A stretch of DNA of 64,000 nt from Durusdinium trenchii (Eukaryota > Sar > Dinophyceae > Suessiales > Symbiodiniaceae): NCBI GenBank assembly GCA_963970005.1, contig CAXAMN010003692.1, positions 1 through 64,000 of the forward strand. Reading direction: 5' to 3'. This document shows positions 32,184 to 43,963 of this stretch, piece after piece (position 1 is the stretch's first letter; each line of letters opens with the position of its first letter). The notes under the pieces were generated by a model. It saw only the letters and a program-made list of their open reading frames with translations. It did no database searches and was not told the origin of the DNA. A program made the translations under genes and the position numbers.

Positions 32184-35100
32184 GCATTGCTTGTTAGCAT
32201 GCTTGCTGCAGAAGTTGGTCCATTGCAAAGTAAGCGCCTGCCTTTGAGGGAGCTCTGGTGTGTGCCCAGTGGACTTCCACGAACCCTCGTAGTCGCAGAG
32301 GAGGAGGATGGCGGTGACAACTTTTTTAGCAAGGTGCCACTAAAGAGTGTGAAGTTCTAATTGAACTCCAGAGAGTATAGAGTTTGCTGTGTGGCAGTGT
32401 GTGGGGCCGTTCTGCGGGTGTTGAAAGCATGTTAGCTGCTAGCTCACGTGCACTGTCAGGGTGGTGCAAAGTTTGAAGTTGAGTTCGTGTCACTACGTGT
32501 CACTCAAGCAGGTCTTTGCAGCTGCAGCACAGGGCTGCACAGTGATTTTGTCTGCAAATAGCGAAGGTCTATGCAGCTAAGACTTCCGGAGCTGAGAAGC
32601 TAGCAGCTAGTGATACCTTTGGGGATGGTGTTCAGTGTTCCAACGATACTTTTGCAGCTGAGTTTCAAGGCGATTGTCGTGGTTGATCATATATTTATTT
32701 TTTTTGAATCATGTTTAGGTAGGCTCTTGGCTAGACTAGACTCACTTTGTTTGTTCCAGGTTTCCCCCAGCCCAAAGTCTGTTGAATCCAAGGCAGCGTT
32801 CATAGCAGCGATTCTCTCTGCAATGTGTGAACCTCTTGACACTTGGATGAACATTTTGGATGGGTAGCTTGAGCACGGGAAGATTTGACTTTGATAGCCT
32901 AGCTGCTAGACTGTATTGATGTCTCGAAGATGGGCTTGTTAGATTGAAGCCGGTTTGGCCAAGTGTAACGTCTAACACTACAGAAGCGATTGTTTATTTG
33001 ATATCCTTCAGGTCAACCGACTTCTGGTGAAGCGAATGACGGTGGGACAGGTGGGTGTTCTTGGCTTTCACACATCACACACACACATTGAAAGCTTCTC
33101 TGCACAACAAACTACAAGCTTTTGCTGTCCATCATCACCTTGTCCCTCCGAGCGAGGACACTTCTTTAGTACACTAGACTTTACCATATCAATATGTTGT
33201 TGATGCTTCTCTGGGTCGGCAAGAGTAAGCGTGTCTGCCAGCTTAGAGAGTTCAAAGCATTTGCCTTGTTGCGCAGGCGTGGAATGAGATGACTTTATCC
33301 TTGGTGGCTGGGTTTTTCTTGACCACGTTTCCGACGAACATGCTGCTCGGCTGCAAACCAACAGTGTGACTTCCACAACGTGATGACCTGACTCAACGTC
33401 CATAAGTGACTCTAACAGAGACAATGTATGACAATGTAAATACTTACTGAACGGACTACTGTATGCCTCTGAAAGTACTGGATTTCCACACAGTCGGCTC
33501 AAGGAGTATTCAGCGATTGAGATTGGGGGTTGGGGGCAGCAATTGTTGCTGGCTAACGAGCTTTGTCTTTTTTTTCTTCGCTCCTTTTCTGGTTTGCTTC
33601 TGGCGAGTTAGGCCTCCTTGGGCCGAAAGCATTGCGGCAGCGTCTGCTGACTGCCATTGCCCTGTCCGCACCGCCTAAGCAGCGCTTTGCTAGCTTCGAA
33701 GCCATGGCCGGTGGGCAAAGTGTGCGCTTTGCATTGAGTGCAAAGAACTTTGCTCTCTTTTCTCCACATCTTGTGGGTAGGATGTCCAGGCCGGCAGGAG
33801 AAAGCAATGGGCAGAAGATATGAAGAAGCATAAGCAAAGCTCCAGCATGGATGAAAGGTCACAGAGAACAGGTGCACATGGGGTGCATGGGCAAGAGAAA
33901 GCTAAGAGTGAAAGGGTGAGGGCATCAGGAGCTGGAGCAAAGCTTGAGTTTCCTGAGCTGTATGAGAAGACAAAAGCTTGGCTTGAGGCTGAGAGGAGCC
34001 ATGGGCATACAGTTTTGCCAAGGCATGTCAGCTGGAAATATAAACGTTTTCTGGCAGAGGAAATTGCAAGATTAGAAAGCAGGATGCATGAGGAAGAGAA
34101 TGCACAGCAACAAAGACTACTGAAAGACAGAATATATAGAGGCAAGAAGCAGAAGATGAGCCTTGAGAAGCCTAAGAATCAGGACAAGAGAGCCAAACAC
34201 CTGATGAGCTGGATGGGTGCCAAAGTGCAGTCACCCAATTTAGTGACACAGCTCAGTGAGGTGGAGCAGCAGGTGAGAGCTGAGTTGACATGGAATCAGT
34301 TTGATTTCCAAGCTTGGCAGATCAGCAGCAGCAAGAAGGATGATCTGTACAATGAGCTGTTTGTGCAGCCAGAGAAGGCAAAGAAGCATGTGCATCAATG
34401 TGTGCTGGGCTTTTCAGACTCAGATCCCACTATGGGTGAAGAAGCCATCAAACAGAGCTTGCTGGGTTTGAGCTGAGGTCATCAGCAAAGAAGGTGTCAG
34501 TGCATAGGCAAGCCATCAGTGAGCAGCTGAGCAAGGATGCAACAGAGAAAGCTGCATGGCCTGTGCAAGATGAGATGGTCAGAGCTCAGCCAACAGACCA
34601 GCAGATCAAGGAGCATGATGGAGATGCTGGGATGATTTTCCATGAGCCATCAGCGCCTGATGGAGGGAAGGCCCACCTCACCACCATGAGGGAGGTCAAT
34701 GTGGATAAAAAGTATAGTATAGGATCACATTTGAGGCACATCAGCTTGTGACAGGATGGTTCAGCCTCTTGGGTGATGAGCCCTCTGAGACCATTGGTCA
34801 TGTCTTGCCAGGAGTGGTCATTGCGCCTGGCCCCCATGCATCCTTAGATAACATTTCTAAGGATGATGAGTGGAATGAGACAGAACCCTTTGTGTACATG
34901 GGCCAGATGAGGACGCACCAGCCAAGCTCAAACATGGACAGTGTTCTGATGGCTTGGCAGATAAGAGATCAGGCCAACAAGTATCCAATGAGCCTGTGTT
35001 TCGGAGCTGCGTTTCGAGCAGATGTGAGGAGGTTTCAATTCATGAGCCACCAGGTTCCATGCAGTGTCATGGCCAAGATGACCAAGCGCGATCAGCTGTA

Positions 35101-38100
35101 GACATGAAGATGAAACAAGGAGCGGAGAAGATGAGAAGAGATGAAGCAGTGCCATCAGACCAATACAAAATGAGCATCAATGATGTGGCTCCTGTGATAG
35201 ATGAGGAAATGGAGCACATGATTCAAAGCAATGAGAGGAAGAACTGGGTCCTTGCAGGGTTGAGGCACAATGGAATGCTTGTGATGAGACCTCTGAAGGA
35301 TGGATCTCTGAAGTACCATCATGAGCAGAAGGGGGCATGGTGCAAGGGGATGCCCATTGGAAGCACCAGAATAAGCCAAGACTGGTTGAAAAGTCGCGTG
35401 GCATGGATCAAGAATGGTGGGAATGAGGTTGCTGAGCCAATATGGGATAGAATGGAAGGAGCAAAAGAGCTTGCAGACCTCATCGAGTGGAGCTACACCA
35501 ATTGGAATGCTGCTGATGAGGCAGGGGTGATGGAGCTGGATGAGGTACACCAACCAGAATGGGCGCAGGCTGGCCACTTCCAGCTCTCGTTGGACTTGAG
35601 AAGACAGCTTGCTAAGAGAGAGGCAGGCGTGAACTCAGAAGCCCAGCAAAAAAGGGAGAAGATGAGAGAGAAGAGAAATCAGAAAAAGCTGAGGAACCAG
35701 GCAAAGAAGAAATTTGATGATGATGAGAGACAAGAAATCAGAGCCACCTTGCAAAGCAAGAGCAGGCGTGAGTCCATGCAGCAGATTGTGCCTAGCAGCA
35801 GGACTGTGACGCCTGCGTCTAAAGCATTGGCCAAAAAAGAAGAGCAAGAAAAATGTCTTGACAAAGCAAAAGTTGGCCAGCAAGAATAGGACAAAGGATG
35901 AGACAAGGCACGCAGCTGTGGCATTGGCCAAAAAGAAGAAGAAACAAGATGAGGCTAAAACACGAGCAGATGCTCCCCCATTGCCACCACCAATGGAGGC
36001 ACCACCAGGGACAGATGAGCCTGGAGAGTTTCGCGTGGTGAGACATGGCAGGCATGAGCCTTTTTGGTCGACAAAGCACTGTCATGGCCACTGGGAACCA
36101 TGAGTGGCAAGTCCTGCTTGACGAGGTCAACAAATCTGTGCCAGCCAAGCTCACGTGGATCAGGCGTGAGTATTTGCAAAAGATTGAAGACCATGAGGCC
36201 AAGAAGAAATGGGACTGGCCACAAATGACTCTGAGCAGGCCGCGTAAGAAAGAGATTCTGATTGAGGCTGGAACCATTGGAGAAGATGCAGATGAGCAAG
36301 GGTCATGGGATCCAGTTTTAGTGCTTGGTAACAAGTGCCCCCCTGGAGGATTAGAAGCACAAACAATGATTTATGGATGCCTCTGATGGCAGGTATAATC
36401 ACTGGACCCTGCTAGTGGTGGATATGTTCAGGAAGAAAGTCAGGTACTATGACAGTCTGAGGGGCTCTGATGAGACAGAGATTGGCACTCAGCATGAGAT
36501 TGAGAACATGCAGCAGAGCTGTGTCTCGATGGCTGAGGAGGTCTTGGGCAAGATGCTGGCTTGTGAATGCATTGATGAGGACCTGCTCAATGGGCCACCA
36601 TTGAAGGAGAGAGAATGAGAAAGTGAGGCAGCCTGCCACTAGCAACATGTGTGGCCATTTTGTGTTGAGCTTCATGGAGAGTGAGATGAGCAACCACATT
36701 GGCTATGGCCCTGCATCAGCTGGATTTCCTTTCAAAATGGCCTTTTCATGGCAATCCAGTGTCTCAGCTTTGCTTTTTGTTGCGCAAGCTGTGGACTTTC
36801 CGTCTTTTCGAATGGGATTGATTTGCTTGCAATCTAAGGATTGGAGAAAATCAGCAAGCAGCTGGCCAGTGAGGTTCCCAAGATCAGGGAAGATCTTGAG
36901 CTTGCCAATGAGAAATTGATTCAGCTTGGCAAGAAGAACCTTGATCAGATGCATAAGCAGCATCAGCTGGCAAAGTCCAGGATGAAAAAGAATGAGGAGC
37001 TGACTTCCCTGATGCAGGAAGCAGTAGCATGCGTGGACGAGAAGAAAGCCATCCAGATTAATGAGCTCCCTCATGACTACCGTGAGGCAAGAGCTAAGAT
37101 TGTGGCTAGAGGTGTAGGCATTTGCTCCTCACGCAGATTTCAATCAGGCTGCTTGAAGTGTGATGAGGCTAAGTGCCTTGCATACTGGATGAGGAGGGAG
37201 CGTAAGTATCAGATGGGCAAGCCATGAGCAAAGACTCAGACCTCCTTGATGATGAGGTGAGAGTTGTTGAACGAGCAGCAGCTGAATCAGCAGCATGAGT
37301 TGAGAGTTGATGAGTTGGTTAATAAACCTCCACTAGTATCCATTGATAAAACAGAGCTAAAATTTTTTGGGATTGTGTAGGCTCGGATTAACTGGGGGGG
37401 TTTCTGGTGCCCAACTAGACAATTGGGGGGGAAACCAGCCACCAATAATACTTTCAATTTGGGTAATTTTCGGACACTTTGTGGGCTCGGATGAACTAGG
37501 GGAGGATTATTAATCCTATGTTTGCATTACCTAGCAGGACATGCTGCGACGGCAACCCTTTTTGTGCTTGCGGTGTGCCTCCTGCCCTAGTTGCGAAGCA
37601 GCCTTTCTGCGCACCATACAATTACAGCAATGCCAAAGGTATGCGCGTGTACTTAGCCGGGTGTTTGTGCACCGGCAAACAATTGGCCCCGTTGCAAAAA
37701 CACGATGTCTTTTTGCGTAGCAAGGCAACAGGCAGTTGCGATCATCGCAGGATGTTCCGTGCTATTGCACTTGCGGTGTGCTTTCTGTTCCTGTCACAAT
37801 TCATTCTTCTTTCTTCGCCTTAGTAGGACCAATGGTGCGGCAGGCGTTTGTACGTACCTACGAACATGTCTTTGGACGTTTTGTTCTTATGCGCTTTCCT
37901 CCTACCTGCTCCGGACCCCAGTTCAATTCCTGCTCCCGTTTTTGTTCCCCAGTTCCTGCTCCCCAGTTCTCTTTACAACTTGCAAACTGATTGGGGTTGC
38001 ATTTTTCAGTGGGGTCGAAAAATTCCAGTCAATTGAGTTGTTCCTGCTGTTGAATTGCCAAGCTGGGTTAATTTTCCATCGTGACTTTTTGGAAAGGCTG

Positions 38101-38980
38101 TTGCAAAGTCTTGAACCTTGTGTACGGGTCAGGTCCCCGAATTTTGTTTGTGCAACTGCCACAATCAAACACGTTTGAGGTATATAGGGCAAATTGTGTT
38201 TTGAATTTTTTGTTGCATTTTTTGGTTCGGACATGTGCAGCCCGTGCCTCAGAGGTTGAAGTTCCCGGTCTTTGAAGTCATTAACCGAGCGATGACATTC
38301 ACCACTTTGTCTGCAGGACTTAGTGGCCTAGACTTGCAACAGTTTTGCTGGCTTTGTGTTCATCCTGGAAGACAAACATGTATCAGACTACCGCAAATTG
38401 CAATTTCGTATTGTGCAACGTGTTTTGTTTGTTATATTACGCATATAGATAACCATTAGGGAATTGGCGCCCTGGTGACCCTATCCGAGGCGGCCTTGTG
38501 AGTGGTTGGCTGTTTTGCACCATTATGTTGCCGGCCAGGGTCATAGCAAAGACACCACGGAAGCACAGACGCAAAACAGTTTGAATTCCCGAAGAATCAG
38601 CTACTTGCGAGTCCAAAGGATGAAAATGAAGATGCCAACAGATTGCGCGCAAGAATAAATTGGTGCAGAGTGCGCCTCAGGTCACCAACTACCGGTTCCG
38701 CAAGAGCATGGGCTGGGAGATCAAACCTGCACTCCTCTACCAGGCATACGCCAGGCTCTCAAATACATCAAGTACATTAAACAGTCATTGGATTTGAGCG
38801 AAACTAGTTTCCTTTTGTGTGAATAATGAGTTTGACTGTGTTCAACTTTGTGTGTGCCGTTCTTAGATTCCAACTGTCACCCGTGACATCATATACGGCT
38901 GGGCGCGCGGCCTGGTCGGTCCTTGGCTGCTGGAGTTCTTTGCGCCGACCACCTTCTTTCGCAAGGCCCAAGCCAATGAT
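32184..38980 (+). CDS. mitochondrial-carrier-like protein gene, copy B, split by a large insertion
   Basis: Exons in the same order as copy A: about 32184-32335 (ALLVSMLAAEVGPLQ, then ELWCVPSGLPRTLVVAEEE and DNFFSKV), 32512-about 32542 (VFAAAAQGCTV), 32760-about 32850 (KAAFIAAILSAMCEPLDTW), 33012-33050 (VNRLLVKRMTVGQ), 33277-about 33354 (AWNEMTLSLVAGFFLTTFP), 38241-about 38330 (PVPQRLKFPVFEVINRAMTF), 38681-about 38752 (TNYRFRKSMGWEIKPALLYQ), 38867-about 38980 (IPTVTRDIIYGWARGLVG). The first intron starts with GT, where copy A has GC. The intron between exons five and six is about 4.9 kb and houses the Ulp1-coding element. The retained exon motifs argue that this copy may still be functional. 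Confidence 0.5.
33820..37227 (+). pseudogene. mobile-element protein with Ulp1-type (C48) cysteine protease, frameshifted
   Basis: A chain of overlapping open blocks (33820-34476, 34494-34751, 34748-35101, 34954-35889, 35858-36103, 36045-36386, 36373-36618, 36623-36919, 36841-37227) reads as one ancestral protein of over 1,000 residues. The N-terminal part is Lys/Glu-rich (KTKAWLEAERSHGHTVLPRH). The middle has NWVLAGLRHNGMLVMRPLKDG and coiled-coil stretches (KKLRNQAKKKFDDDERQE). The protease core has HWTLLVVD with His codon 36400-36402, YYDSLRG with Asp codon 36451-36453 (17 residues on, as in Ulp1) and SNMCGHFVLSFME with Cys codon 36650-36652. After a coiled coil, a Cys-rich end reads GCLKCDEAKCLAYWMRRE. 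Ulp1 domains are known in several DNA-transposon groups. No transposase core was recognised. Confidence 0.6.
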
Positions 38981-39313
38981 TGCTTGCTTCTGACAGACCT
39001 CTCTGGTTTTTGTAAGCATTTCGTTAATCGCAAGCTCTCACTTTTGAGGAAACCTTTTGTACTGCAGTGAAGGTCACCTTTCAAGGCAATGAACTTTCAC
39101 CAAGACCACGATGAGCGGACAGTCTAGAAACAAGTCATGCTTTAACGTAGTTCGAGGAGGGCTCTTCATTTCTTTAAAGGTGTTGACGTAGTAGCATGGT
39201 ACAGCTTATAATCCTGCGGGTCACGTTTGTAAATCGGAGACAGACCAATAAAGTGCAAAAGGATATACACAAAGCACAAGGACATCACAATCAACAACAA
39301 AAAGGAATCAACG

Positions 39314-39347
39314 AAAGCATACAAGAGGAAGGAAAGGAAAGGAAAGG
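39314..39347 (+). repeat. purine-rich microsatellite left of the gap
   Basis: GAAAGGAAAGG-type sequence running into the N gap, evidently the reason the assembly failed. Confidence 0.75.
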
Positions 39348-39447
39348 NNNNNNNNNNNNNNNNNNNNNNNNNNNNNNNNNNNNNNNNNNNNNNNNNNNNN
39401 NNNNNNNNNNNNNNNNNNNNNNNNNNNNNNNNNNNNNNNNNNNNNNN
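39348..39447. other. assembly gap of 100 N
   Basis: Exactly 100 N bases, a common placeholder for a gap of unknown size. Anything spanning it is uncertain. Confidence 0.99.
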
Positions 39448-39610
39448 GGGGAAGGGAAAGGGGAAGGGAAAGGGAAAGGGAAAGGGAAAGGGAAGGGGAA
39501 GGGGAAGGGGAAGGGGTGGAGGGGAAGGGGAAGGGGAAGGGGACGGGGAAGGGAAAGGGAAAGGGAAAGGGAAAGGGAAAGGGAAGGGGAAAGGAACGGA
39601 ATGGAAAGGA
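39448..39610 (+). repeat. GGGAAA/GGGGAA microsatellite right of the gap
   Basis: Nearly pure purine on the plus strand (GGGAAAGGGAAAGGG and GGGGAAGGGG). Open frames here are artefacts of the repeat. Confidence 0.9.
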
Positions 39611-39860
39611 AGCTTACCTCAACTTGTTGATGTTGCTTTATTGTAGGCGCCTGTCTTGCGAACGGTCCCGGTCTGAAGATGTTTGGACCGGGCTTTGGTG
39701 TCGCCTGCTTTGTCCTTCTCCTTCTTCTTGGTGGGTTGCTGAACCCTTGGGCCTTTGGGCCCTGACTTCGGTCCTTTGTTCTCCTTGTTAGTTCTTTTTT
39801 TGGAAAGGGAGTTGACGCCCTTTGGTTATGCATGTTGTTTTGGACAACTTGCATGTTCAG

Positions 39861-39914
39861 CTAAAGACCGCAGTGCATTTCTGTGATGTGACTGGCTTTC
39901 CAGTGGTGGCACTG
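39861..39914 (+). repeat. 54-bp direct repeat left of recombinase-like ORF
   Basis: CTAAAGACCGCAGTGCATTT through CCAGTGGTGGCACTG. It matches 41263-41316 at about 50 of 54 positions. Confidence 0.85.
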
Positions 39915-39989
39915 CGGTTGTTGGATTTTTGCTGGCGACAGCTTGCAACAGCTTGCGCTGCGCCAGCCACAGATGGAATGGGAGCACGG

Positions 39990-41236
39990 TGCAGCTCTCT
40001 TTGAAGTGGAAACGTCCACATCCGGGACCTTTGCCGCCCAATGACATTTATATATGAGCGTCCAGCTGCTGAGCCTGAGCTCAGGAAGCTGAAAGCACTT
40101 TGCAGTGTCTTTAGCAAACACCACCGGAAACACCGACCAACAGCTGCAGTGGATGATGCTCGTCGAGTAGCCATTTCGCAGCAGTGGTCGGCGGCCATCA
40201 TGTCAGTGCCTCAAGCGTCAGCAGTAGGACGCACCGCCCTCAAGGAACAGCGTGTGCCGCGGTTCAGACATTGTGTCCATGAAGTCCACTATAACATTGC
40301 GAGAATTCATGTTAACGTACACTTTCCTTTCTGCGAACAGACCATGTACCAGTACGTCAAGCACTTAGCTGACAAACAGGCTGCCGCCAGTTCTATGCAA
40401 TCATATGTCGAGGCCGTGCGCTTCACATGGCCTTGTTTGATGTTGAGGGAGGTCCGACAGTCAACAAGCGCATTTCTGGCTTGGCAGCTATAATGTTCAT
40501 TGACAGTGCGCCTATGAAGCAGGCGCCAGCGCTGACCGCATGTTTGCGTCGGCGCTTCACCAGTACAGGATCGACTCTTAGCAGGGTCCATGCTTGTCCG
40601 ACTCTATGCGCGCTGCAGAGTTGGAGATGGGCAAAGAGCCGAGTCGGAAACAGAAGTTTATTGGTGGTCGCCACCATTTTTTTCTCGTCGGGTCTTTCTT
40701 GGTTCCATGCGTGGGTGGACGCGGGCGCAGAACTTGGCGACTTGACCGTTACAGGGCAATTGCAGCGCCTTTTTGCCTTCCGACAGCTTTTAGCGATTTC
40801 TCCTACAGAGGGGGAGCCATTCTTCGAGAATTCCGGGCAAATCAATCAAGACCAATTCTTGAACATATTGAAGACCTGCTTCAACGACGAAAATGTGACC
40901 ATTGGGCCTCAAAGCAAATTGCGACGAGTTGTCTTTAAGGCCCATCACTTTTACAGTGCAATTCAAAGAGTGGGGGAAATGGGTGGATCCAGCGACCACA
41001 CTGAATCAGCCCGCATGCCTGCCCAGGAATGTGATCGTACAGCGAGAGAGGCTCAAGGGGGTTCTTATTCGCGCATTGCGTATTGCGTGGTGGACAAGTT
41101 CACCAAAATGGCGTGCCTACACTTTGTGCCCTTGCACACTTGTGTCAGTCACGAAGATGAAATGGGCAGCATCAAAAGCGCCAAGCAGCTGCTCACTTTG
41201 GAAAAAATCAGCCCGTTCTCAAATCCAAGGGAGTGA
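39990..41236 (+). pseudogene. tyrosine-recombinase-like mobile-element ORF, frameshifted
   Basis: Three or more frames carry one protein. The N-terminal part is FIYERPAAEPELRKLKALCS. A SAM-like DNA-binding section follows (QTMYQYVKHLADKQAAASS then MQSYVEAVRFTWPCL), then VEGGPTVNKRISGLAAIM. In a third frame near 40590 it continues SMLVRLYARCRVGDGQRAES, then ETEVYWWSPPFFSRR. The helix-and-arm layout (YVKHLADKQAAASSMQSY, RLYARCRVGDGQ) recalls tyrosine recombinases carried by eukaryotic elements. The catalytic R..HxxR..Y set cannot be placed because of frame breaks. The 54-bp direct repeats enclose it. Confidence 0.4.
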
Positions 41237-41262
41237 CGGGGCATATAGATCTTGGGTCTGAG

Positions 41263-41316
41263 CTTTAGACCGCACTGCATTTCTGTGATGTGACTGGTTT
41301 TCCAGTGGTGGCACTG
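41263..41316 (+). repeat. 54-bp direct repeat right of recombinase-like ORF
   Basis: CTTTAGACCGCACTGCATTT through CCAGTGGTGGCACTG, partner of 39861-39914, placed 27 bases after the last ORF stop. Confidence 0.85.
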
Positions 41317-41557
41317 GCCCGCACGCCTCCCTAGAACTAGGAGGCGTTATTCCCCTCTGATGTTCTGTCTTGGCCATGTTGGTGATCTTTGCAACACAGA
41401 TCCGTGGGCCTCATACCCCCAGCTTGCCGGTCTATGATTTAGGAAAAAGAGAGCGCGGTTTGGAGAGTGGATGGGCGTCTTGGTTGATTCCATTGTCATT
41501 GTTTTGGGGAAGTCTTAACCATGCAGGCCATTGGGCCTCCTTTCCATGGGAAAAGAA

Positions 41558-41825
41558 AGGACAGGAAAGGACAGGACAGGAGAGGAGAGGAAAGGAAAGC
41601 AAAGGACAGGAAAGGAAAAGACAGCACAACACAGCAGAGGAGAGGAGAGGAGAGGAGAGGAGAGGGGAGAGGAGAGGAGAGGAGAGGGGAGGGGAGGGGA
41701 GGGGAGGAGAGGAGAGGAGAGGAGAGGAGGAGAGGAGAGGAGAGGAGAGGAACGGAACGGAAGGGAAGGGAAGGGAAGGGCAGGGAAAGGAAAGGAAAGG
41801 AAAGAAGGAAGCCAGGGAGGGAGTA
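41558..41825 (+). repeat. polypurine tract (AGG/AGGGG type), about 270 bp
   Basis: Strand-asymmetric G/A sequence (GGAGAGGAGAGGAGAGG, GGGGAGGGGAGG) with few pyrimidines. It mirrors the purine tract at 39314-39610 on the other side of the recombinase-like element. Confidence 0.9.
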
Positions 41826-41999
41826 AGGAAGGAAGACTACGGAGCTGGCAGTTCCCAGGGGTCCGGGGCACGGATTTTCCGTGCGTTGCTGCCGCATACG
41901 TTCCCGTACAACCCCCCACATACCGAAGCCAAGGGATGTGGGGTGTGCAGGCCTGGACCGTGAGTCGCGGCATAGAAACGTACGGCTTCACCACCAGTG

Positions 42000-42560
42000 A
42001 AAATGCACCGTTTCACCAGTAGTTTCCATGCATGTGGGTGTGGAGGCGCTGCGCCCTCTCGCAACCCTCCCCCCGCGCAGCGAAATCTGCACAATGTATC
42101 CTTACTCCACTGCCTGCCACGAAATCAACATTCTAATCATTCCATTATTTGCATGTCCCTAACCACTATACCTATCGTACCTACCCAACCTTGCCCAATC
42201 CTACCCAACATTTTGTTTCCTACCCATCTTCAACAAAGCTTTAACAACTGCGAGCAGCAGAGGCCTAACAATGTTTTGGCCGGGTTCTGAATTGTGTTTG
42301 GTGTGCCCACTCTACCCTACCCGTACCTTCCCACCGACCTGCTCGAGGTCTTGTTTTGTTTTTGATCCGTTTTGCAACTGAATGAACGCCTTTCTCTGCT
42401 ACCTTCCCGCTCCTGACACTCAAGTTTTGTTTTTGATTCCTATTTGTTAATTCCTTTAAAAAGGAATGCACAAATGCACACATTGGACGATCAAGACTTG
42501 TTTGTGTTGTTCCCTGCATAAGTATTTATATATATATGCCTTCCTGCCAAACAATGGGCC
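42000..42560. other. interval before membrane-protein gene copy B
   Basis: Holds a relic of the 42-bp satellite (CTGCCTGCCACGAAATC near 42110), a CTACCCAAC-rich stretch at 42150-42235, and a hairpin GGGCCTTTTGTCAAGGCCC near 42557. No gene is supported. Confidence 0.45.
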
Positions 42561-42616
42561 TTTTGTCAAGGCCCTTGACTCAACTTTTTTTTGATGAATG
42601 CTTGACTCTGTTTAGG

Positions 42617-43963
42617 CAATGGTTTTCGGCCTCACGATCTGGGCATCATGCTACTTGTTGGAAATCATTGAAGGTTCGTAGGATAGGTAGCGTTGTTGAG
42701 ATTATTTAATGCGAGATGCCAACTTGAGTCTGAGGCATCATTTCTTCACCGTGCAACGAATGGCGGGGCTTCACCTTGCAGCCCAAGGAGAAGAAGTCTT
42801 TTGGCTCGGGAGGATCTCACCAACAATTATTGCGAAAAACAGGGACATAGACCAACTTTGGCTGGTCAATCTATTGTAATCTTGCTTCACATATATATAT
42901 ATAATATATACAAGCAGCCCATTGAGTTCAATGTGGAAGTGGCTGATTCTGGTCTTGTGAGTATCAAGGCTACCCTTCAGTGAGTACTTCAAGCCCATCA
43001 ACTATGCTCGATCTACAGGACACAAGCTACATCACGTAATATTCATTTAAGGGCATGTTGCTGTCTTCGCCGTTGCTGTTGCATCAGCGGCAGCAGGAAT
43101 TGGCTCCGCCATCATGGGCATTGCTCTCATGATTGGCATGTTAGTCACACCCTATGCAGAAGAGTCATTTGGGCCCTTGGACGGCAGAAAGCCAAATCTT
43201 CTCTTGGGAAAGGTTGTAGGATGAAGATTCGCGAGGGATTTGCTAAAAGACAAGGTACTTGAAGGAGCACACTGCAGTCGCCCTGGGTATCGTTGCTGTC
43301 GTTGTGATTGGCATTGTTGCGCTCTCGAAGTCCGCTGCTCAAATGGACGCAGTTGGCTTCGTTTGCAGTATTTGCAGTTCAATCTTGCAAGACCGGGCGC
43401 AGTTGGCAATGCAATCTTGAAGAAGTTGAAGTTAGGTGAGCATGGACTATGCAAATGATGTGCACAGGCGCGGGTTGGAGTTTGGTTGCCTTTGTGAAGT
43501 TGGTTTGTTGCCAAGGTGAAACCCGCAGTCTCTGCGGTCCATCCAAGTTGGGATACAGTTTTCTGAGCGAGCCAACATCAGCGTTTTTGCAAAAAGGTGT
43601 TGCCTTGTGCGTGGGCTAATCGGCAAGCGCAAACAGTTGCCTGGACGGATTGTCATGGAGGGTTGGGAAAGATATACTCAGTTGCGTTGGGCCAGCCAGT
43701 TCAGTGAGTTGCATCATGGCTGGTGACTCTTGATGATCGAGGGATTCAGAATATAGGCAAATACTTGTCTGTAGGACATATTTGTTTGTAGGACAAACCA
43801 AAGCCACCAGCCGCTGCAGATCGTGAAACCGCCCGGATATTTCGTATCACCACACGTGGCCACAGACGGCAAGAAATCATCAGCCACGGATTACTATTTC
43901 AACGCCGCATGTAGATTTCGCGAGGTATCTTCGGAAATGACAACGAAGGTCAGCGCAGATCGC
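42617..43963 (+). CDS. small multi-pass membrane protein gene, copy B
   Basis: Exons paralogous to 28091-29125: 42617-42675 (AMVFGLTIWASCYLLEIIEG), about 42739-42815 (IISSPCNEWRGFTLQPKEKK), about 42971-43020 (LPFSEYFKPINYARSTGHK in the corresponding frame), about 43053-43200 (HVAVFAVAVASAAAGIGSAI then MGIALMIGMLVTPYAEESF), 43254-43345 (YLKEHTAVALGIVAVVVIGI then VALSKSAAQMD). A further open block at about 43823-43963 (VKPPGYFVSPHVATDGKKSS, then DYYFNAACRFREV) may be its last exon, or another gene. It has at least three hydrophobic spans. No family is recognised. Confidence 0.5.

Noticed and set aside
39291..39854. ORFs across the purine tract and gap
   Set aside because: They run through N bases and simple repeat and have no protein-like composition.
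41496..41994. ORFs of Ser/Pro/Leu or Gly/Arg/Glu repeats on both strands
   Set aside because: Artefacts of the polypurine tract.
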